From the NCBI GenBank assembly GCA_034509735.1, contig JACGWO010000005.1:18899264-18963263 (forward strand): 64,000 nucleotides of DNA. Reading direction: 5' to 3'. A model generated the notes under the pieces. The model ran no database searches. It saw only the letters and a program-made list of their open reading frames with translations, and was not told the origin of the DNA. This document shows, piece after piece, positions 10,427 through 21,539 of the stretch. Positions within the stretch are counted from its first letter, which is position 1. The number at the start of each line of letters is the position of its first letter. The DNA is from Sesamum alatum. Lineage: Eukaryota; Streptophyta; Magnoliopsida; Lamiales; Pedaliaceae. A program made the translations under genes and the position numbers.

Positions 10427-10864
10427 ATGTCTGCAAGTGAAGGTGCACTATTTTGCTACTATGGAAAGAGAGCTACGGTGAGAACATCGTGGACTAATGA
10501 AAATCTAGGTAGGAGGTTCCATTCGTGTCAAGATTACTAGGTAATGAGCTCATTTTTTCTCCTTTTTCTCATTTTCTAGTCGGTTTTCTTGTTGTTCAAA
10601 ATTTTCTGAAAATATTTCCATTTGCAAAAATTTACTGTGTAGAGAGAAGGTTGTGGATTTTTTGCTTGGGAAGATCCACCTATATTTGCTGGGGCAAAGG
10701 TTATAATCCAGGGCTTGCTTACAAAATGTTCGCGTCTTGGAGCTGAAATTGAAAGGCTAAAGAGGGTTGAGGCGGAATGTGCTGAAATGAAGAGGAGTTG
10801 TAGAAAATGGAAACTAGTTGCACTCTGTATTTTTCTTCTGTTTTTGTTCTGTTGTTTGAAATGA
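10427..10864 (+). pseudogene. GRF-type zinc-finger gene carried by the MULE (two exons)
   Basis: Exon 1 (10427-10540) encodes MSASEGALFCYYGKRATVRT and continues to GRRFHSCQDY. Exon 2 (10643-10864) begins REGCGFFAWEDPP, then a Glu/Lys-rich coiled-coil (LGAEIERLKRVEAECAEMK) and a C-terminal hydrophobic segment (LVALCIFLLFLFCCL) that could span a membrane. TS.TN.N.GR.F..C...C.FF.W is the GRF zinc-finger pattern, a nucleic-acid-binding fold. The inferred intron 10541-10642 has GT and AG ends and keeps phase 0. Two defects: the last exon-1 codon is TAG where Lys is usual in such proteins, and the second Cys of the usual CxC pair is Tyr. Its function in the MULE is unknown. Confidence 0.75.
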
Positions 10865-11389
10865 AGAAATGTTGTACAGAATGTTGTATGGCCTTTGATT
10901 AGAAAATGTAAATGTAGAAATGTTGTTCTGTTTTTAGAAGATGGCAAAGGCTGTTTTTCTTATGTTTTTGTTCGGTTTTCAGGTTCTGTTATGGTAAGTT
11001 TTTCTTCTGTTTTTTTAAGAATTTCTGTTATGTTATGTTTATGCTTCTGTTTTTGTTCTTTTAGAAGATGGCAAAGTAGTTCAATTATGGCTATGTTATG
11101 GTATTAAAGGTCATTTAACAATTCATGTTCAGAAAAACACGGCATAAAAACAGGGCAAAAAGATTAAGGGACAAACACCACAATTCTGCAAAAAATGGGC
11201 ACCCCTGCTTTACATTGCATCCACTAACCAATATACAATATGTTCTAGCCAAAAAATAGGGATAAACATAACAATTCTGCACAAACCACTAAGTTTTCCC
11301 CTACCAACATACATCCACTACTTGTGCAATTTCTTAAGTTGCAGCCAAAAAACCATAAGTATATGATTTAATATACAAAATACATCAAA
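10865..11389. other. convergent intergenic region of the MULE
   Basis: This lies between the stop of the GRF gene (plus) and the stop of the transposase (minus). It is T-rich and holds an imperfect direct repeat around GTTTTTAGAAGATGGCAAAG (about 10930-10950 and 11056-11076). Both 3' UTRs presumably end here; no clear terminator was seen. Confidence 0.5.
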
Positions 11390-12062
11390 CTATATGTTCT
11401 TGCCCTTCTTTGTTTCCTTCAGTGCTTTGCCTAAATTCGACATAGTAACAAATTTTTTCCCTCCTTTCACTACTGACGGTGTTGATCCTGAACTTCCTTC
11501 ATCTTGTGATGACCTTGTACATGTTCGACCCTCAACAAATGCAGCAGGCTCCTTGATCTTCACTCCTTTTTGACATTGTTGAAACTGTTGGAGCATTGTT
11601 GGAGTTGTTCTACATGGCTCTTGAGGGTTTCTAATCACTGAATGTGCACCTCCAATATGTCCCTAAAGAGGACAAAACAGTCATAAGTTTTCCATTACAA
11701 AATACTCATATATATTAAGTAAAAGTAAATACTTACACTTCTAGTTCTTCTCTGCGTTTGCACTTCTTGCATGAGACCCTTGCCTTTTCTTCTTCTAACC
11801 TGTTTAGGCTACAATTTTTTAGTTTTTGTATGCAAAAAAAAAAGTAGCATGCAAGAAGATGTAATACTTGCAGTTTCTGTGGCCTTTCAGGTTCTTGCAT
11901 ACATTGTTTGCCCTTTGTAGGAACCTGATTTGAAATACAACCCTTATTAGATATTAGATAACTTAAAAAAAAAATACAAGTACAATATTTTACCTGGCTG
12001 CTTGCATCTGGGATAGGATCAGGGGTCTGACACCCCCTGGAATTGTGTCCTTGCAAACCACA
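11390..12062 (-). pseudogene. MULE transposase, C-terminal part: zinc knuckle and three-intron tail
   Basis: The segment begins with the rest of a zinc knuckle (CGLQGHNSRGC); the first CxxC ligand lies beyond copia-C at 31024-31040, giving CX2CX4HX4C across the insertion. Four coding blocks follow: 12062-11994, 11924-11868, 11799-11737 and 11662-11390. They are separated by introns 11993-11925, 11867-11800 and 11736-11663, all with GT..AG ends and phase 0, and the frame stays open throughout. The tail is basic and Gln/Ser-rich (VPTKGKQCMQEPERPQKLQ; GHIGGAHSVIRNPQEP). CCHC knuckles at the C-terminus are common in mudrA-type transposases. The short open frames that run through these introns are not real exons. 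Confidence 0.85.
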
Positions 12063-12067
12063 TTTAC

Positions 12068-14242
12068 TGTTAGAATAAGGTGACCGGAAAGCCAATTAGA
12101 TTGGTCTTGATGTAATCTATTTCTGACAATGTCATTGTAATTGTAATATTCTTATATGAATAAAGTGAGTATTCATGTTTGGCAGTTCCATTTGTTGTGC
12201 TCGCTATTTATGTTTATTCCATTTAACATCACAACAAAGCCCACAGGCCAAACGAACAACCCATGTAGTTGGGCTGCGCATTGGATGGCAGCTATGAAAC
12301 TAACTTCTAATGGTTAGGTCTGAAACGTTCCAAGTCGAGAACCTTGAGACAGGGCATCAAGAGTCCTATACAGACTTGCACTAATGATTGCATTCATTAG
12401 ATGAGTGCCGTGTTTCATCGGCGACAGACGTTGGACGTCTATGCAATATTAGTGGGTTAGTTGACAAGGATGTCAACTGACTGAACTGACTCGCGGGAAT
12501 CGTCATATGGAAGCCTTGGAGGCTTGGTTGGTATGACTGGCATTCCCGGCTCCGATAGTACGAGATTAGTACTCGGACTTGAGGAATCATGGCAGTCACA
12601 TGCATATGATGGCTGTATCTAGCATCTGGCAAGAGATGTCAGTATCTGGGATACGTTCATCATAAACCTTATACAGTGCAGTCGGAATATGTATTGAGGA
12701 TGGTGGATTCCAAGATAGGATCCGTCACCTGTCAGTATATGACAGTCGAGTCTCCTATGCGCTCTGAGACAGTTTAAACTCTTATAAGTCTGTGGCCACA
12801 ATGATTGGTCGAGTAGGGAATGGTTTCCTACGTCGATCGATAGAGTAAACGTGCCTCGAGTTACTGAGCATAGTTGTCTAGTCCAGGATGGGAACCGACG
12901 CCCAATTCCATACCCTAGACTTAGACCGGGAGACGGATGATGGAAGGACCGTACTCGTATGAAACTCGGGAGCCTAAATATTCACGCCAACATTCACCTA
13001 GTCTCTAGTGCCATGGACCGTTGCTAGACGGCCACCCATGGTGACGGGCATTTTTCTGATTAATCGTTAATCGGAAAAACAATTAATTAAATTGAATTTA
13101 ATTGATCAATTGTGTTGGACACAAGCCCAAGTCTAGCTGAGGGTGAACCTAATGAGTCACACACAAATCACTTTGGATTTGGCGGAGTTAATTTGGAATT
13201 AATTCTAGAAGAAGCGAATAAATTTAATTGGATTAAATTTATTCAAGAGAGAAAATAAATGATTGGATCATTTATTTAGAAATCCATTTGATGGATGGTC
13301 CAAGAATTAATTAATTGGATTAGTTAATTTTTTGGACTAAGGACCTTTAAATTAATTGGATTAATTTATTGGGTTTTGGCTAGAATAGTTGATTGGATCA
13401 ATTATTCTTAATTTGGACTTATGTTTATTTAATTGGATTAAGTAAATAATTGGGATTCAATTGGATTGAAATTGATTAGATTAATTAATGCCCAATGGAT
13501 ACATGTTTGGACTTTATTTAATTTGATCAAATACAAGTCCAAAAACCACGAAGGTCCAAGTCCATTTTTTCATGCAAGTTGAAGCTAGTTAAGGAGGAGT
13601 TTCAACTCTTCCACATATGAACATGATGAGCACGAAAATTTGCTGATTTGTGGGTGGTTTTCTCTTGCTATCATGTGTAGTGGATGTGCTAGAAGTGTGT
13701 GTATGTGGAAGTTGCCTTGGAGGTTACTTATGTAGGTGGTTTTTGAACACTACATTCTACATACACAAAACTACTTTGCTAGACACAATTCACTTAACTT
13801 GCCTCACTTTTTGCTGGAGTTTTTTAGCCAAATACTCTGAAAATTCTCTCTTTTAGTGTTCATACTTCTTAGAGAAGATTGAACAAAAAACATTCCAAGG
13901 TACACTAATCGATAGTGCTTTTCTTTGGAATTGTTTCTTCTTCTTTGTTTCTAATTTCTATCTAGCAATAGAGTAGAAATAAATCCATAGTGTGGTGTGG
14001 AACGCATTAGAGGAGTTCTACGTTGAGCTCTCAAGTGGACGAACGAAGAAAGAAAAGAAAGGAACAACGCACGAACCCGTTCTACATAAACGAACAAAGG
14101 TTGGTTTCCTTTTTACATTTTTGTATAACTTTCTTCTTCTCCTTTTAAGCCACATATCCAGCATGTTTTATTTTGTTGTTTATGTTATAATTTATGTTTT
14201 TTACGCTTCCGTTGCGTTCCCGGGCCGTACCCGATTCTTTTA
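12068..14242 (+). mobile_element. copia-C 5' LTR
   Basis: 2,175 bp, beginning TGTTAGAATAAGGTGACC and ending CGATTCTTTTA, so the terminus is TG..TA, not TG..CA. It lacks about 53 bp near 14186 that are present in the 3' LTR (30910-30962), including the terminal hairpin. The conserved GTGCCATGGACCGTTGCTAG box is at about 13009. Confidence 0.93.
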
Positions 14243-14258
14243 GTGGTATCACTGGGCC
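14243..14258 (+). other. copia-C primer-binding site
   Basis: GTGGTATCACTGGGCC follows the LTR directly. It matches the tRNA-iMet primer site TGGTATCAGAGCC with a two-base swap. The unmutated form is present in copia-A (40391-40405) and copia-E (53873-53890). Confidence 0.8.
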
Positions 14259-14310
14259 AGCAGGCGTGCAGGCCGGGTGCGCGCGTGCACAGCGCAGGTA
14301 GAGGTGCCTG

Positions 14311-16538
14311 TGAAGGACAAGCGGATCCGCCCGGGAGCGCGAGCGAAAGCGAGAAAGCGAGAAATAGTGCACAAATTTAAATCTAATTTAAATATGCGAA
14401 TCCCAAGGGGTGTACCCTTGGATGCTCAACTGGGCGTTCGATGTAGGATGTGTAAATATTGAAAACATATATTTAAACACATAGGGCATAGATATATAAA
14501 TGAAATGAATCAAAGCGTAATAAACCGTTACCTTTGATTGTTTAGCGTATGCTCCCAGCTACTAGCGTTGTTCCTTCTCCGGAATGCTCATGAAATCCAA
14601 ACGTATGGATTCTCCAAAGGTGATCCACACCACACCAGAAGAAACACACGTTCTTCTTGCTAGAAAAGAACGGGTTTAGGAAGGAATCGGTTTAAGAGAA
14701 GAACACTATGAATTAGTGTTCTCTTAAACTTACTTTGTTCTTCTTCTTGATTCAAAATCAAGTGAAGAACACAAGTGTAAGATAGGGAGAGAGCACGAAA
14801 ATTGAGAGAGATGAGAGGATTTTTTTCTTCTCTTTTTCTTAGAAAAAGATGAATAATGAATCACTTATGCTTGGTGTTGTATATTCTAATATATATACAT
14901 AATTAATGTGATTATTGGAATGTGTCTAGGTTCATCCAAGGATGTCTAGATTCATTGCAATCAATCACCATCAATTCTTCAATCAAGCCTACCAAAATTT
15001 ATGGTATGATCAAATCATACCAAAAGGGAAGAGCTTGATTGGAGTTGATTTGTCTCTTTCCAAAAGAGATAAGTCAACATACCACCTAGCATGAAACATG
15101 GCTGATTTTGCTTCCTCCAAGGGAGCGTGTCGGCCATGTTTAATTAAGGAAAGAATTCCAACTTCTTCCCATTCCAAATTAGAAATTATTTCTCCTCTCG
15201 GGTATAATTTAACGGACCGGGTTTTATCGTAATCCAATTACGACGAACCCAATATTAAATCAAATTTAATGTCCACTTAAATTATTCTCGTTGATCTTTT
15301 AATCCAATTAAAAGATCCAACGTATCAACTTCTCAACTTTCCATATTTAATCGAAAATCCAATTTACCGATTAAATGAAAGCCCGATACAATATCGGTCC
15401 GTCCATCCAATGGACTTTCCCTCAAGTAATCCAATTACTTATTTTTATCCTTCGAGATTGACTCCAAGTCGATCTCTCAACCTCCTCGGTGATTTGTGTG
15501 TGACCCTTTAGGTTCACCCTCAGCTAGACTTGGGCCCGTGTCCCACAAGGGCCCGTTACCATAGGTGGTCGTCTAGCAACGGTCCATGGCACTAGAGACT
15601 AGGTGAATTTGCGTGAACATTTAGGCGCTGATTCCGTACGGGTACGATCCTTCCGTCTACCGTCTCCCGGCCTTAGTCTAGGGTATGGAATTGGGCGTCG
15701 GTTCCCATCCTTGACTAGGCATCTATGCTTAATACTCGAGACCAGGTATGCTTCATTGCGTCGACACAGGAAACCATTCCCTGTTCAACCAACCACTGTG
15801 GCCACAGCTTCAAACAGCATGAACGTGTCTCCGAGTGATAGGAGATACCTCTGTCACATATTGACAGGGGACAGATCCTCTTCTTGGAATCCACCGTCCT
15901 CGCTACACATTCTGACTGCACTGGACAAGGCTTATAATGATCATCTTACAGAATGATCACCTCTCGCCAGATCCAAGATACAGCCGTCCTGTGCACGTGA
16001 CTGCCATGATTCCTCAAGTCTGAGGATTACTCCCGTACTATCGGAACCGGGGAAATCCAATCATACCGACCAAGCCTCCAAGGCTTCCATATGATGATCC
16101 CCGCGAGTCAGTCCAGTCGGCTCGACCCCAGTCGACCAACCCATCAAGATTGTGTAGGCGTCCCTCGCCTGTCGCCGATGAAACACGACACTCATCCAAT
16201 GAACACGACTCTTGACGCAAGTCTCAATAGGACTCTCGATGCCCTGTCTCGAGGTCCTCGACTTGGAACGTTTCGGACCCAATTCTTAATCAGTTGGTTT
16301 CATGACCACCATCCAATGCGTGGCCCAACTGCACGAGTTGTTATCCATGGTCTGTGGGCTTTGTTGCGATATAAGTTAAACACCATTTTAACAAATGTAA
16401 GATGAGCGCAACAAAGAAGGTACCATTGGTGACGAATACTCATCTTATTCATCACATAATAATATTACATTCACATCAAGTTGTCGGATAGGTTACAAAT
16501 TGCCAAACCTATTGGCTTTCTGGTCACCTATTCCAACA
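14311..16538 (-). mobile_element. solo LTR, family 1, in the copia-C leader
   Basis: 2,228 bp, beginning on the minus strand TGTTGGAATAGGTGACC and ending TTGTCCTTCA. An exact GCCTG duplication flanks it (14306-14310 and 16539-16543). It has the same length as the 3' LTR of copia-D and is very similar to it. A terminal hairpin lies at about 14402-14422 and a TATATATATTAG promoter box around 14885-14905. Confidence 0.95.
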
Positions 16539-17307
16539 GCCTGCGCGCGCGCGCGTGCGGCCGGCCGTCTGCCGGTCTGGGACGTTTGGGCCGTTTTGCA
16601 TCGTTTTTCGTGAAAATTTTAATTTTTTGATTTCTGTTGTTTTCTGAATGTGAGTAATTTTGGCATATTTTAATTTTAGTTAAATTGGATTTTTCTAAAA
16701 TTATTTTTGATGCCTTAGATTATTTTGGAAATGGTTTCCAAACTAAATGGTTTATACATTGGATGTATGGGTGATATCCGTTTTTTCAATTGCATTATTA
16801 ATATATTATTTTCTGCACTTAATTATGTTTATGGTTAGATATTGGATATCTTGTTATAAATACATGGTATGTATTTATGTGTTGGCATATTTATATTTGA
16901 TGTAAATGTGCTTTGTTGTTGTTGTTTATTTGATAAACAATAAGGATGATCACTAGCCCTTTTTAGCCTATGTATGGTTTAATTTATTGTTGGGTGAGGC
17001 CTGCGTGCCTCTTTGTTTTTCTTCTCTCTATCATTTTTTAGCCTTGGAATAATAAGGCTTTCTTCCTCTCTATTAATGTACTTCCCTCGACTTATGATTG
17101 GGGTTTCTTTTAAGTTGTAATGAGAGTAGATTAGATTGTGAGAATTTAATTTATTAATTGTAAGCTTCCAAGGAGATGAAGGTCCGGTGGATGGAGCCCA
17201 TGATGGAAGGTCAAGAAGAACAAAGGAGGAATTTTTACAAGGCCCCATTAGAATGATAATGGGATGTAAATATTGTAATAGTGTAGGTCTACCCTAGTTT
17301 GACCATA

Positions 17308-17331
17308 GATCCACTGCGGGCTCAGTGGATC
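17308..17331 (+). ncRNA. conserved leader hairpin (candidate RNA element), copia-C copy
   Basis: GATCCACTG-CGGGCT-CAGTGGATC is a perfect 9-bp stem with a 6-nt loop. The same structure is at 39336-39359 in copia-A and at 52814-52837 in copia-E. In copia-E one stem pair changes from T-A to C-G and another from C-G to a T-G wobble. In retroelements such leader hairpins often serve dimerisation or packaging; that role is inferred here. Confidence 0.65.
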
Positions 17332-17816
17332 ACTTAGGAATGGGCATGTGATTATCCTAACAGGGGCGTGCTAGGCTTACTTTGCATGTGCTTAAGTTTT
17401 TTATGCTTTGATGTATGGTGTGTTTGGAATGCATCTTATTACATTATATGTATAAATCTTGAGCATGCAAAATACTAACAATGATGAGGTCTCGGTCTTA
17501 ATAAAATGATGAACTCTCACTTGGATGGTCCAAGTAAATATTAGGCCCAAAATGGAATTAAATCAAATGGTTTGATTATTCCAAGCCTTCCATCCGTAAT
17601 AATGTAATGAGGAAGCTACTTTCCTCTAAAGCGTGGTCTCACGAGTCGTGGCACGTTTTGGAATGAAAGAAAGCTTCATTATTGTTACGAACAAAGGAAT
17701 ATGCTCTTGTTTCCCTGTCTCACGAGTCGTGGGGGGCGACAGTTGAGATATGATTTGGTTGATGGGTCGGGCCTAACGCCGAAGTAACATGATTCGCTTG
17801 GAGTCCTCGGAATCAT

Positions 17817-17999
17817 GTGAAAGAGGTGAGGCAAAATATCTTGGGAATCTCATTGGATGAGAATGGTATTGGATACCTCCCACAAAGCTTTTTCTATGTG
17901 AATCGTAAAAGCGGGGCATGGAGAATTGTGTTTGTGGATCCCAAGCCCACTAGAAAATGGTTTTCCGAAACCCCACTTGAGAGTGGTGGGTTTTCATAG
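17817..17999 (+). other. small conserved leader frame upstream of gag (copia-C)
   Basis: The frame includes RQNILGISLDENGIGYLPQS and HVNRKSGAW-like residues. Related frames lie at 38970-38692 (copia-A) and 52353-52156 (copia-E) at the same distance before gag. Each has diverged, and the C-terminal halves differ by frameshift. It could be a short upstream peptide, or nucleotide conservation for RNA reasons. No known domain was recognised. Confidence 0.4.
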
Positions 18000-18125
18000 A
18001 AATAGTGGGAGGGTTAATGACTAAAGACCATGTCATAAACTTGAATTAATATTACAATTCGTTTGCTAATTTCTGCTTTACATTTTGAATGTAGATGTCT
18101 AAGAACCCATTATCTATGATTATGG

Positions 18126-20353
18126 TGAAGGACAAGCGGATCTGCCCGGGAGCGCGAGCGGAAGCGAGAAAGCGAGAAATTATGCACAAATTGTAATCTA
18201 ATTTAAATATGCGAATCCCAAGGGGTGTACCCTTGGGTGCTCAACCGGACGTTCGATGTAGGATGTGTAAATATTAAAATATATATTTAAGCACATAGGG
18301 CATAGATATATAAATGAAATCAATCAAAGCGTAATAAACCGTTACCTTTGATTGTTTAGCGTATGCTCCCGGCTACTTGCGTTGTTCCTTCTCCGGAATG
18401 CTCACGAAATCCAAACGTATGGATTCTCCAAAAGGTGATCCACACCACACCGGAAGAAACACACGTTCTTCTTGCTAGAAAAGAACGGGTTTAGGAAGGA
18501 ATCGGTTTAAGAGAAGACCACTATGAATTAGTGTTCTCTTAAACTTACTTTGTTCTTCTTCTTGATTCAAAATCAAGTGAAGAACACAAGTTTAAGAGAG
18601 GGAGAGAGCACGAAAATTAAAAAAGATGAGAGGATTTTTGTCTTCTCTTTTTCTTAGAAAAAGATGAATAATGAATCACTTATGCTTGGTGTTGTATATT
18701 CTAATATATATACATAATTAATGTGATTATTGGAATGTGTCTAGGTTCATCCAAGGATGTCTAGATTCATTGCAATCAATCACCATCAATTCTTCAATCA
18801 AGCCTACCAAAATTTATGGTATGATCAAATCATACCAAAAGGGAAGAGCTTGATTGGAGTTGATTTGTCTCTTTCCAAAAGAGATAAGTCAACATACCAC
18901 CTAGCATGAAACATGGCTGATTTTGCTTCCTCCAACGGAGCGTGTCGGCCATGTTTAATTAAGGAAAAAAATCCAACTTCTTCCCATTCCAAATTAGGAA
19001 TTATTTCTCCTCTCGGGTATAATTTAACGGATCGGGTTTTATCATAATACAATTACGACGAACCCAATATTAAATCCAATTTAATGTCCAGTTAAATTAT
19101 TCTCGTTGATCTTTTAATCCAATTAAGAGATCGAACGTCTCAACATCTCAACTTTCCATATTTAATCGAAAATCCAATTTACCGATTAAATGAAAGCCCG
19201 ATACAATATCGGTCCGTCCATCCAATGGACTTTCCCTTAAGTAATCTAATTACTTATTTTTATCCTTCGAGATTGACTCCAAGTCGATCTCTCAACCTCC
19301 TCGGTGATTTGTGTGTGACCCTTTAGGTTCACCCTCAGCTAGACTTGGGCCCGTGTCCCACAAGGGCCCGTTACCATAGGTGGCCGTCTAGCAACGGTCC
19401 ATGGCACTAGAGACTAGGTGAATTGGCGTGAACATTTAGGCGCCGATTCCGTACGGGTACGATCCTTCCGTCTACCGTCTCCCGGCCTTAGTCTAGGGTA
19501 TGGAATTGGGCGTCGGTTCCCATCCTTGACTAGGCATCTATACTTAATACTCGAGACCACGTATGCTTCATTGCGTCGACACAGGAAACCATTCCCTGTT
19601 CGACCAACCTTTGTGGCCACAGCTTCAAACAGCATGAACGTGTCTCCGAGTGATAGGAGATACCTCTGTCACATACTGACAGGGGACGGATCCTCTTCTT
19701 GGAATCCACCGTCCTCGCTACACATTCTGACTGCACTGGACAAGGCTTATAATGATCATCTTACAGAATGATCACCTCTCGCCAGATCCAAGATACAGCC
19801 GTCCTGTGCACGTGACTGCCATGATTCCTCAAGTCTGAGGATTATTCCCGTACTATCGGAACCGGGGAAATCCAATCATACCGACCAAGCCTCCAAGGCT
19901 TCCATATGATGATCCCCGCGAGTCAGTCCAGTCGGCTCGACCCCAGTCAACCAACCCATCAAGATCGTGTAGGCGTCCCACGCCTGTCGCCGATGAAACA
20001 CGACACTCATCCAATGAACATGACTCTTGACGCAAGTCTCAATAGGACTCTCGATGCCCTGTCTCGAGGTCCTTGACTTGGAACGTTTCAGACCCAATTC
20101 TTAATCAGTTGGTTTCATGATCACCATCCAATGCGTGGCCCAACTGCACGAGTTGTTATCCATGGTTCTTGGGCTTTGTTGCGATATAAGTTAAACACCG
20201 TTTTAACAAATGTAAGATGAGCGCAACAAAGAAGGTATCATTGGTGACGAACACTCATCTTATTTATCATATAATAATATTACATTTACATCAAGTTGTC
20301 AGATAGGTTACAAATCGTCAAACCTATTGGCTTTCTGGTCACCTATTCTAACA
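18126..20353 (-). mobile_element. copia-D 3' LTR
   Basis: 2,228 bp, family 1, closely matching the solo LTR at 14311-16538. On the minus strand it begins TGTTAGAATAGGTGACC directly after the tract GGTCAAGTGAGAGATT (20354-20369). The terminal hairpin is at about 18216-18238. Confidence 0.95.
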
Positions 20354-20369
20354 ATCTCTCACTTGACCT

Positions 20370-21536
20370 AAAGCCAATCACCCATTGGCCTCGAACCTCT
20401 TATTCAGATTGTGAGTATGGGCAACTTGCGACATGGGCTTAGCAAGTGGATCTGCTATGTTTTCTGCGGAGCTGACTCAGTCCAACCGAACGTCACTCCT
20501 GCTATCCATCTCTCTAAGAGATGGTAGCGTCTAAGAATATGCTTTGATCGTGATGAGATCTCGGTTCCTTTGCTAGCGCTATCGCCCCGTTGTTATCATA
20601 AAAGATAATTACAGGCTTAGCAATGCTAGGTACTACATCCAACCCTTGGATGTAGCTCATCAACCAAACCACTCCTTAGCAGCTTCCAAAGCCGCTATGT
20701 ATTCGAAACTCTATGGTGGAGTCCGCCGTGGTAGCCTGCTTGGAACCCTTCCAAGTAACCACGCCACCATTTAGTCTAAATACAAAAAACCAAACTGAGA
20801 CTCGGCATCATCGTCATCCGACTGGAAGCTAGCGTCGCTATAGCCTTCCAGTATCAACTCTCCACCGCCGTAGATCAAGAACATGTCCTTAGTCCTTTTC
20901 AGGTACTTTAGCATAGTCTTGACTGCACTCCAGTGTGCCTCCTCGGCACACGACTGATATCGGCTAGTTACGCTCAAAGCGAAAGCCACATCAGGTCTAG
21001 TGCACTGAACAGCATACTGTATGCTGCCTACGGCTGAAGCATAGGGGATGTCCAACATCCGTTTAAGCTCCTCATCAGTCTTAGGACACTGCTTCTTGGA
21101 TAACTTACGAGGACTAGGTCATTCCTAACATCCTTCTAGATCTATCCCTGTAGATCTTGATGCCAAGGATGTAGGATGCCTCGCCCATATCCTTCATGGA
21201 GAATTGCGTTGACAACCAAGCTTTAGTGGTACCCAACATCTTAGTGTCATTCCCAATGAGCAAGATGTCATCCACGTAAAGCACCAGAAACGCAACTGAG
21301 CTCCCACTGATCTTCTTGTATACACAAGGATCGGACTCGTTCTTGGTGAAATCATATCCCCGTATGACTTCATCAAAACGTATGTTCCAGCTTCGGGAAG
21401 CTTGTTTGAGGCCATAGATGGACCTTTGGAGACGGCAGACCTTATGCTCTTCTCCAACAGTTGTGAAACCTTCCGGCTGATCCATATAGATCTCTTCCTC
21501 TACAAAACCGTTGAGGAAAGCAGTTTTCACGTCCAT
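20370..21536 (-). pseudogene. copia-D pol, C-terminal half: RT and RNase H
   Basis: Starts MDVKTAFLNGFVEEEIYMDQ, with the catalytic YVDDILLIGND at about 21250-21280. After RRMLGMT at 21114 about 90 bp are missing relative to copia-C, and the frame changes. The next piece (21058-20771, RMLDIPYASAVGSIQYAVQC and YSDASFQSDDDD) is RNase H connection sequence. The final RNase H part (20770-20370) is present but broken. It continues the preceding frame after a single in-frame TGA at about 21540. Confidence 0.92.
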
Positions 21537-21539
21537 CTT

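Larger units (their letters stand above)
16539..18094 (+). other. copia-C leader (5' untranslated region) between LTR and gag
   Basis: The leader starts at 14259, is broken by the solo LTR, and resumes at 16539. Its first part is GC- and CpG-rich (14259-14310, 16539-16590); the rest is AT-rich. It holds a perfect hairpin at 17308-17331, two copies of TCTCACGAGTCGTGG (17637-17651 and 17718-17732), and a small frame at 17817-17999 that is also seen in copia-A and copia-E. It ends at the gag ATG at 18095. Confidence 0.8.

Noticed and set aside
10576..10947. 123-codon frame on the minus strand
   Set aside because: Antisense to the GRF zinc-finger gene and its intron; the plus-strand reading has a real domain.
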